Below the pieces are notes generated by a model. That model was not told the origin of the DNA, did not search any database, and saw only the letters and a list, made by a program, of their open reading frames with translations. A program made the translations under genes and the position numbers. This document shows positions 33,015-36,191 of a stretch of DNA of 36,191 bases, piece by piece. Numbering within the stretch: the stretch's first letter is position 1; every line of letters starts with the position of its first letter. This DNA comes from a virus: positions 1-36,191 of IMG/VR virus record IMGVR_UViG_3300044511_000068; one strand, 5' to 3'.

Positions 33015-33043
33015 ATTATAACATACTAGGTAGAAAAATGCAA
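33015..33043 (-). promoter_or_regulatory. Sigma70-like extended -10 promoter for the late block
   Basis: On the minus strand TTGCAT, a 17-base spacer and TATAAT, with TG one base before the -10 box and a run of A/T upstream of the -35. The leader to the Kelch-like gene is about 32 bases and holds its G-rich ribosome site. The first part of the spacer (TTTTCTACCTAG) resembles that of the rightward promoter at 34466 (TTTTCCTAG). Confidence 0.82.
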
Positions 33044-33083
33044 GTTAAAAAATTTTTATCAAAAAACAATCGACCCTAAACTG

Positions 33084-33171
33084 TAGCAGTTTATGCAATC
33101 ACCCCCTCGCTGACTTAAAGTTACACGTAAAACCAACTATCGTAGTAGCACTACGGTTACATAAACTGCTA
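33084..33171. repeat. Inverted repeat in the divergent region
   Basis: TAGCAGTTTATG at 33084-33095 is the exact inverse of CATAAACTGCTA at 33160-33171, 64 bases apart. The left arm is preceded by GACCCTAAAC, whose inverse (GTTTAGGGTC) occurs twice further right at about 33231 and 33286, so the left edge mirrors the array to its right. Confidence 0.7.
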
Positions 33172-33304
33172 TGGTTACATAAATCGCTGTTGGTTCGCTG
33201 CGGTTCGCTGCGGTTACATAAATCGCTGCGGTTTAGGGTCAGGTACGGTTACATAAATCGCTACGGTTCGCTACGGTTCGCTACGGTTTAGGGTCAGGTA
33301 CTAC
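33154..33304. repeat. Iteron-like array of GGTTACATAAATCGCT and 10-bp units
   Basis: The stretch holds three copies of GGTTACATAAATCGCT plus one variant (ATAAACTGCT), separated by 10-bp units GGTTCGCTAC or GGTTCGCTGC. Two blocks each end with CGGTTTAGGGTCAGGTAC. No open reading frame of note crosses it. Such arrays mark replication origins or multi-site regulator binding in other phages and plasmids; which applies here is not known. TAAAGTTACACGT flanks it on both sides (33115 and 33312). Confidence 0.8.
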
Positions 33305-33345
33305 AAAAATCCTAAAGTTACACGTGCGGGGATGCCCGCGCGTAA

Positions 33346-33396
33346 ATCGGACAAACTTGTCTGATTACCGCCCTATATCGGACAAGTTTGTCCGAT
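33346..33396. promoter_or_regulatory. Pair of operator-like palindromes TCGGACAA-N2-TTGTCCGA
   Basis: ATCGGACAAGTTTGTCCGAT at 33377-33396 has nine-bp perfect arms around a two-base centre. ATCGGACAAACTTGTCTGAT at 33346-33365 differs by one arm base. Their starts are 31 bp apart, close to three helical turns, so two bound dimers would face the same side. They lie about 100 bp before the rightward TATAAT at 33496 and 330 bp from the leftward promoter. A phage repressor or Cro-like protein is the natural candidate, but its gene is not in the window. Confidence 0.72.
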
Positions 33397-33403
33397 TTAC
33401 GTG

Positions 33404-33466
33404 ATAAAATAATTTTATGCTGCTATAAAAAACCGCGTATAAAATAATTTTATGCTGCTATAAAAA
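33404..33466. repeat. Two direct copies of a 28-bp AT-rich palindromic element
   Basis: ATAAAATAATTTTAT (a perfect 15-base palindrome about a central A), followed by GCTGCTATAAAAA, occurs at 33404-33431 and again at 33439-33466, 35 bp apart. It is followed at once by the rightward TATAAT box. It could be a regulator site, an easily melted element or both. Confidence 0.75.
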
Positions 33467-33470
33467 CATT

Positions 33471-33501
33471 TTTACGCACAATCCCGAAAAAAGCGTATAA
33501 T
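33471..33501 (+). promoter_or_regulatory. Rightward promoter with good -10 and weak -35
   Basis: TATAAT at 33496-33501 is a perfect -10 box. The best -35 is TTTACG at 33471 with a long 19-base spacer, so it may need activation by a protein bound to the palindromes just upstream. The first possible gene starts 37 bases past the -10. Confidence 0.6.
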
Positions 33502-33537
33502 CTCCCTACTTGTTGAGTAACTAGAAAGAATTGTTAA

Positions 33538-33621
33538 ATGTCTGCTTATATCTACGGCGCATTATTCGGCGCATTTTGTGTGTTCATTCTTCCTAACTTG
33601 CTAATATGGGTTATATCGTGA
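33538..33621 (+). CDS. Possible 27-residue membrane peptide
   Basis: ATG at 33538 opens MSAYIYGALFGAFCVFILPN followed by LLIWVIS and a TGA at 33619. The whole peptide is hydrophobic and could span the membrane once. A weak AGAAAGAA stands upstream, and it is the first frame after the promoter at 33496. Its stop overlaps the GTG that may start the next gene, which suggests coupling. It may instead be only a leader; the evidence is length-limited. Confidence 0.4.
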   Translation: MSAYIYGALFGAFCVFILPNLLIWVIS

Positions 33622-33821
33622 TTAAATGGATAGGCACAATAGCTTCTGTTATTGGGGCTTTTTTGGTAGCTAATAAAATCCCTTTTATTGGTTACTTGTT
33701 TTTTACTATTGGGTCGGCTTGCTGGATGTATATGGGGATTAAATCGAAAGATTCTTCCCTCATTGTATTAAACGGCGTTTTTCTTTTTGCGAACATTTTA
33801 GGAATTATCAATCATGTTTAA
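33606..33821 (+). CDS. Small membrane protein with three hydrophobic segments
   Basis: A protein of 67-71 residues. Segments WIGTIASVIGAFLVAN, FIGYLFFTIGSACWMYMGIK and LIVLNGVFLFANILGII could each span the membrane. The layout resembles a single PQ-loop/SemiSWEET-like unit, but the PQ motif is not obvious, so this is only a likeness. The start is uncertain: ATG at 33606 has no ribosome site, while GTG at 33618 (giving MIKWIGTI) overlaps the stop of the preceding peptide and would be coupled. The 3' end overlaps the SprT-like gene by 8 bp. A host membrane or superinfection function is possible but unproven. Confidence 0.7.
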   Translation: MGYIVIKWIGTIASVIGAFLVANKIPFIGYLFFTIGSACWMYMGIKSKDSSLIVLNGVFLFANILGIINHV

Positions 33822-34128
33822 ACCTACCGAAAAAAGCATTTATAAACTAGCTTGCGAAGTAAATCACGAGATATTCAATGATTTAATAAGCATTGAAACC
33901 TTAACCTTTAGGGTAAAAAATTCCCATAAATGGGCAATGGGATTTTATTGTGATTTTGAAATAACTGTGCATAAAAACTGGCATAAGACAAGGAAAGATT
34001 ATAAGAAAACGCTTGCGCATGAATTAACCCATTATTATCAGGATATGTTTTGGCTTGACCTAGACCACGGAAAGCAAGGATTTTTCCGGTTTTTCCAAGC
34101 TAAGATATTTGACCTTTACGGCGAATAA
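33814..34128 (+). CDS. SprT-like zinc protein
   Basis: A 104-residue protein with HELTH at 69-73 (KKTLAHELTHYYQD), the zinc and glutamate signature of metallopeptidases, and DHGKQGF at 84-90, matching the third ligand (His85) in the HGxxF element of SprT-like domains. The core from residue 25 (SIETLTFRVKN ... AMGFYCDFEITVHKNW) gives the strands before the active helix. It is shorter than bacterial SprT (about 160), so only the catalytic core remains. Eukaryotic relatives cut DNA-protein cross-links; the role of phage forms is unknown. The gene overlaps the membrane protein and is followed by a terminator. Confidence 0.82.
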   Translation: MFKPTEKSIYKLACEVNHEIFNDLISIETLTFRVKNSHKWAMGFYCDFEITVHKNWHKTRKDYKKTLAHELTHYYQDMFWLDLDHGKQGFFRFFQAKIFDLYGE

Positions 34129-34135
34129 ACCTCGA

Positions 34136-34167
34136 CAAGGCCGTGACAATATCATGGCCTTGTTTTT
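34136..34167 (+). terminator. Rho-independent terminator after the SprT-like gene
   Basis: CAAGGCC at 34136-34142 pairs with GGCCTTG at 34156-34162, with inner TGA/TCA pairing and a CAATA loop, and is followed directly by TTTTT. It is seven bases after the gene stop. The element is part of a repeat that recurs at 36129-36191. Confidence 0.85.
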
Positions 34168-34278
34168 ACCGGTAAATCGGATATTCATATCCTTTTATCT
34201 TTTTATGGTAAATCGGATATTCATATCCTTTTATCTTTTTACGGTAAATCGGATATTCATATCCTTTTATCGGCGCCG

Positions 34279-34308
34279 ATTTTACCATAACAAGCTAGGG
34301 CTTGTCAA
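34279..34308 (-). promoter_or_regulatory. Possible leftward promoter, first copy
   Basis: On the minus strand a perfect TTGACA (34308-34303), an 18-base spacer and TAAAAT (34284-34279). The -10 overlaps the palindrome ATCGGCGCCGAT, which would allow repression. It points back over the SprT-like gene toward the divergent region. Confidence 0.45.
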
Positions 34309-34369
34309 TACCTTAGGCCTAAAATCTTTTTACGGTAAATCGGATATTCATATCCTTTTATCGGCGCCG

Positions 34370-34399
34370 ATTTTACCATAACAAGCTAGGGCTTGTCAA
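34370..34399 (-). promoter_or_regulatory. Possible leftward promoter, second copy
   Basis: The tandem 91-bp duplicate of the element at 34279-34308, with the same TTGACA, 18-base spacer, TAAAAT and overlapping palindrome. Confidence 0.45.
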
Positions 34400-34411
34400 T
34401 ACCTTAGGCCT

Positions 34412-34443
34412 AAAATCTTTTTATGCGGGTATAAAAAGATTTT
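34412..34443. other. AT-rich 13-bp hairpin upstream of the 34466 promoter
   Basis: AAAATCTTTTTAT and ATAAAAAGATTTT are perfect inverses around a GCGGGT loop. The stem ends the repeat array and lies 22 bases before the -35 box of the rightward promoter. It might insulate the promoter from upstream transcription or bind a regulator. Confidence 0.6.
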
Positions 34444-34465
34444 TGAAAAAACTTTTGAAAACCTC

Positions 34466-34493
34466 TTGCACTTTTCCTAGATGTCTGTATAAT
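34466..34493 (+). promoter_or_regulatory. Rightward sigma70-like promoter
   Basis: TTGCAC at 34466-34471, a 16-base spacer and TATAAT at 34488-34493, preceded by A-rich tracts. It should drive the putative DNA-binding protein, HAD and exonuclease genes, with a leader of about 66 bases. Its spacer start (TTTTCCTAG) resembles the leftward late promoter. Confidence 0.82.
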
Positions 34494-34565
34494 TCTGTTC
34501 ATCGGATGACGGATTGATGCAACGAAACCCGATATTTATCCACTAGCATCATTGGAGTTTACATT

Positions 34566-34910
34566 ATGGCTACCGAAAAACCCGTTAATTTTACCGCTGA
34601 AATGACCTTTGCTTTGGTTGAAGCATACAAAGCGAATCCTTCGCGTGAGACTGTGGAAGTCTTCGCAAAGCAATTCAGCAAGTCTGTGCGCTCGATCGTT
34701 GCGAAGTTGTCGCGAGAAGGTGTGTATATCCGCAAGGAATATACCACAAAAAAGGGGGATAAACCCGTAGCCAAAGAAACTTTGGCAGATACTATTGGCC
34801 GTGTTTTGCAATTGACCGAGAATGATACTAGTTCGCTTGCGAAAGCGAATAAGAAGGCTTTGCAAGCTATTTTTAATGCTCTAGCTAATTCTACGCCTAT
34901 TGAAGGTTAA
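34566..34910 (+). CDS. Putative small DNA-binding protein
   Basis: A 114-residue protein with GGAG eight bases before the ATG. Residues 10-60 read as helices with a turn (AEMTFALVEAYKANPSRETV, EVFAKQFSKSVRSIVAKLSR, EGVYIRKEY). Here the third helix (KSVRSIVAKLSREG) has the look of a recognition helix of a homeodomain-like helix-turn-helix. The C-terminal part (TLADTIGRVLQL ... ANKKALQAIFNALAN) is a second helical region that might dimerise. I recognise the general type from many aquatic phages, where it is annotated only as hypothetical. It is the first gene after a strong promoter and next to palindromic arrays, so a transcriptional regulator is a fair but unproven guess. Confidence 0.75.
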   Translation: MATEKPVNFTAEMTFALVEAYKANPSRETVEVFAKQFSKSVRSIVAKLSREGVYIRKEYTTKKGDKPVAKETLADTIGRVLQLTENDTSSLAKANKKALQAIFNALANSTPIEG

Positions 34911-34917
34911 TTAGCTT

Positions 34918-34942
34918 TCGGGATAGCCTTGGGCTATCCCGA
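34918..34942 (+). terminator. Stem-loop between regulator and HAD genes
   Basis: TCGGGATAGCC and GGCTATCCCGA form an 11-bp perfect stem with a TTG loop eight bases after the gene stop. It lacks a U-run (ATTCTATAAAAGG follows), so read-through to the HAD gene is expected. A partial terminator or mRNA-stabilising element fits. Confidence 0.6.
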
Positions 34943-34962
34943 TTCTATAAAAGGTTAAAAAT

Positions 34963-35433
34963 ATGAAAATTGCGATATATGATATGGATGGCACAATTGT
35001 TTGTTCTTTGCATCGGTATCGTACCATTACCGATAATCACGGCAAAGAAAGAATTGACCTAGCCTATTGGCAAGAAAACGCACATAAAGCAATGAATGAC
35101 TCATTGCTTCCGTTAGCAAAACAATACAAAGAGGATTTAGCTAATAAGAATTGCTATACCATTATTGCTACCGCTAGGGTATTGCGAGAGCCTGACCAGC
35201 AATATATTGCTGATGTATTGGGAAAGCCTGATTATATCATATCCAGAAAAGAGGGCGATAATCAATCCGGTAGCACATTGAAGGTTAAGGGACTGCAAAG
35301 GCTATTTAACCTAAAACAATTTAAGACTGCAAAAGCGGTTTTTTATGAAGATAATATCGCTTATCTGAAAGCTGTTACGGATAGCTTCCCTAATGTTACC
35401 GGAGTTTTTGTCCCATCATTACAAGGACATTAA
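34963..35433 (+). CDS. HAD-family phosphatase
   Basis: A 156-residue protein with the full HAD set: DMDGT at residues 7-11 (nucleophile Asp7, acid/base Asp9), Thr70 in IIATAR, Lys107/Lys109 in STLKVKG, and the acidic pair Glu129-Asp130 in FYEDN. There is no large cap domain, only a short insertion between residues 20 and 60. Similar small phage HAD proteins act as polynucleotide 3'-phosphatases or nucleotidases; the partner kinase domain of T4 Pnk is absent here. It starts after AAAGG, and the exonuclease gene starts one base after its stop, which suggests joint function in nucleic-acid end processing. Substrate is unknown. Confidence 0.86.
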   Translation: MKIAIYDMDGTIVCSLHRYRTITDNHGKERIDLAYWQENAHKAMNDSLLPLAKQYKEDLANKNCYTIIATARVLREPDQQYIADVLGKPDYIISRKEGDNQSGSTLKVKGLQRLFNLKQFKTAKAVFYEDNIAYLKAVTDSFPNVTGVFVPSLQGH

Positions 35434-35434
35434 A

Positions 35435-36130
35435 ATGAAAAAACAGTTTTTTGCGATTATTGATACAGAGACAACGATTAACGATACCGTAGCAGATTGC
35501 GCTATTGTCATTTGCGATAAGCAAGGCATTATCCATAATAGAATGGCCGTATTGATTGCTGGGCATTACGGCCATTTTGAATTATTTCATGATAAGAATG
35601 CTTCCGATATATGGGGATATGCTGGATTGCTAAAGCGTAATGAAGCATATATTGATATGCTCAATAACGGCAAGCGAATGCTTGCCAGCGTAAACGCTGT
35701 TAATAAATGGATAACGCAAGCCATAGGTAAATATAACCCTAGTCTTACGGCGTATAATCTAGCATTTGATAAAAACAAATGCGCTAATACTGGAATAGAC
35801 TTATCGGGGTTTAATTCGGAGTTTTGCCTATGGCAAGCTGCTATAGGTAACCTTTGCAATTCAAAAGGCTATAGGCAATTCGTACTGGAAAATCACCTTT
35901 TCAACGCTCCTACGGAATTACACAATATGACATTTTCCACTAGCGCGGAAAGTGTAGCAGGATTTATTAACTCGCAATGGATTAGGGAACCACATACTGC
36001 GCTAGAGGATATTATTGATTTTGAATTGCCTATTCTGAAAGCTGTTGTCACAAAGCGTAAATGGCGCGACAAGATAAAGCCTTATAACTGGAAAGATTTT
36101 CAAGTAAAAGAGAATTATAAACCATTATAA
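35435..36130 (+). CDS. DEDDh 3'-5' exonuclease
   Basis: A 231-residue protein of the DnaQ-like family, from the ATG at 35435 with AAGGAC upstream; an in-frame ATG at 35393 lies inside the HAD gene without a ribosome site. Motif ExoI is Asp10-x-Glu12 (AIIDTETT), ExoII is Asp112 (YNLAFDKNKC) and ExoIII is His187 with Asp192 (PHTALEDI), the DEDDh form. The end (WKDFQVKENYKPL) is short and polar with no polymerase part. It should remove nucleotides from 3' ends, perhaps in replication or repair. It overlaps neither neighbour and is followed by the terminator-like repeats. Confidence 0.88.
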   Translation: MKKQFFAIIDTETTINDTVADCAIVICDKQGIIHNRMAVLIAGHYGHFELFHDKNASDIWGYAGLLKRNEAYIDMLNNGKRMLASVNAVNKWITQAIGKYNPSLTAYNLAFDKNKCANTGIDLSGFNSEFCLWQAAIGNLCNSKGYRQFVLENHLFNAPTELHNMTFSTSAESVAGFINSQWIREPHTALEDIIDFELPILKAVVTKRKWRDKIKPYNWKDFQVKENYKPL

Positions 36131-36191
36131 ACCTCGACAAGGCCTTGACAATATCACGGCGAATAAAACCTCGACAAGGCCTTGACAATAT
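36129..36191 (+). repeat. Two tandem terminator-like repeats reaching the right edge
   Basis: AACCTCGACAAGGCC starts at 36129-36130 and again 37 bp later; each is followed by TTGACAATAT, and CGGCGAATAAA lies between them. The same order (CGGCGAATAAA, CCTCGACAAGGCC, TGACAATATCA) occurs over the stop codon and terminator at 34119-34153. In these copies the second arm GGCCTTG is not reached before the edge, though CAAGGCCTTG is itself a palindrome. Confidence 0.82.

Larger units (their letters stand above)
34171..34422. repeat. Nested intergenic repeat array with palindromes
   Basis: GGTAAATCGGATATTCATAT starts at 34171, 34207, 34243 and 34334. The first three copies are 36 bp apart; the last two belong to a 91-bp block duplicated in tandem. 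Each copy holds GGATAT-TC-ATATCC followed by a T-rich tail. The 91-bp block adds ATCGGCGCCGAT (34269-34280 and 34360-34371), CAAG-N6-CTTG and TTAGGCCTAA. No real gene fits: the frame that crosses it simply repeats FISFYLF-type residues. This gap (34129-34565) otherwise carries the terminator before it and a promoter after it. Confidence 0.88.

Noticed and set aside
34109-34381. A 90-residue plus-strand open frame across the repeat array
   Set aside because: Its protein is only the array read as codons (repeated RIFISFYLF), it has no ribosome site, begins inside the SprT-like gene and covers a terminator.
33154-34422. CRISPR array
   Set aside because: Repeats are joined directly or by short related sequence, there are no unique spacers of constant length, and no cas genes are seen.
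36129-36191. TTGACA in the right-edge repeats as a promoter
   Set aside because: No -10-like box follows at 16-19 bases in the visible copies; the terminator likeness is stronger.
1-36191. tRNA genes, integrase, attachment sites or insertion sequences
   Set aside because: None was seen on either strand by reading; the small gaps between late genes are too short, and the larger gaps hold the repeats described.

Overview
The window is part of the genome of a tailed double-stranded DNA bacteriophage. It has an HK97-fold head and a lambda-type tail module (tail terminator, tail tube, frameshifted G/GT chaperone, tape measure, M-L-K-I-J tip), so a siphovirus with a long flexible tail is the best reading. 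The tape measure of about 1,942 residues implies a tail near 290 nm, using the usual 0.15 nm per residue. Sigma70-like promoters (TTGNNN-N16/17-TATAAT) and AGGAG ribosome sites point to an ordinary, probably Gram-negative, bacterial host. No host gene, integrase, tRNA or CRISPR array is visible, so host and lifestyle stay open.

Layout, minus strand (32976 down to 1): the late, virion block is read right to left. Its order is a six-repeat Kelch-like surface protein, two unknown proteins, small and large terminase, an HNH nuclease, portal, a prohead protease fused to the major capsid protein, a coiled-coil membrane protein, head-tail connector, a Z/gp10-position protein, tail terminator, tail tube, G and GT chaperones, tape measure, and M, L, K, I and J tip proteins. 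Four or five fibre or appendage genes follow: one ends in an S74 self-cleaving chaperone domain, and the last is a repetitive fibre running off the left edge. Most genes overlap by 1-38 bp or lie a few bases apart. Extra promoters sit before the Kelch-like gene, the HNH gene and the tail terminator gene.

Centre (32977-33537): a 561-bp gene-free region between the divergent blocks. It holds the leftward promoter, an array of GGTTACATAAATCGCT and 10-bp GGTTCGCTAC units, two operator-like palindromes about 31 bp apart, two direct copies of an AT-rich palindrome, and a rightward TATAAT box.

Plus strand (33538-36191): a small early-type block. It encodes small membrane peptides, a SprT-like zinc protein, a small putative DNA-binding protein, a HAD-family phosphatase and a DEDDh 3'-5' exonuclease. 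The genes are separated by a terminator, a dense repeat array (34171-34422) with two possible leftward promoters, and a second sigma70 promoter at 34466. A terminator-like repeat found after the SprT gene recurs twice after the exonuclease gene and reaches the right edge.

The most unusual items are the intergenic repeat and operator arrays, the protease-capsid fusion with an in-frame internal start, the clean AAATTTT frameshift site, the 726-bp higher-order repeat in the last fibre, and the Kelch-like protein with conserved framework and variable loops.
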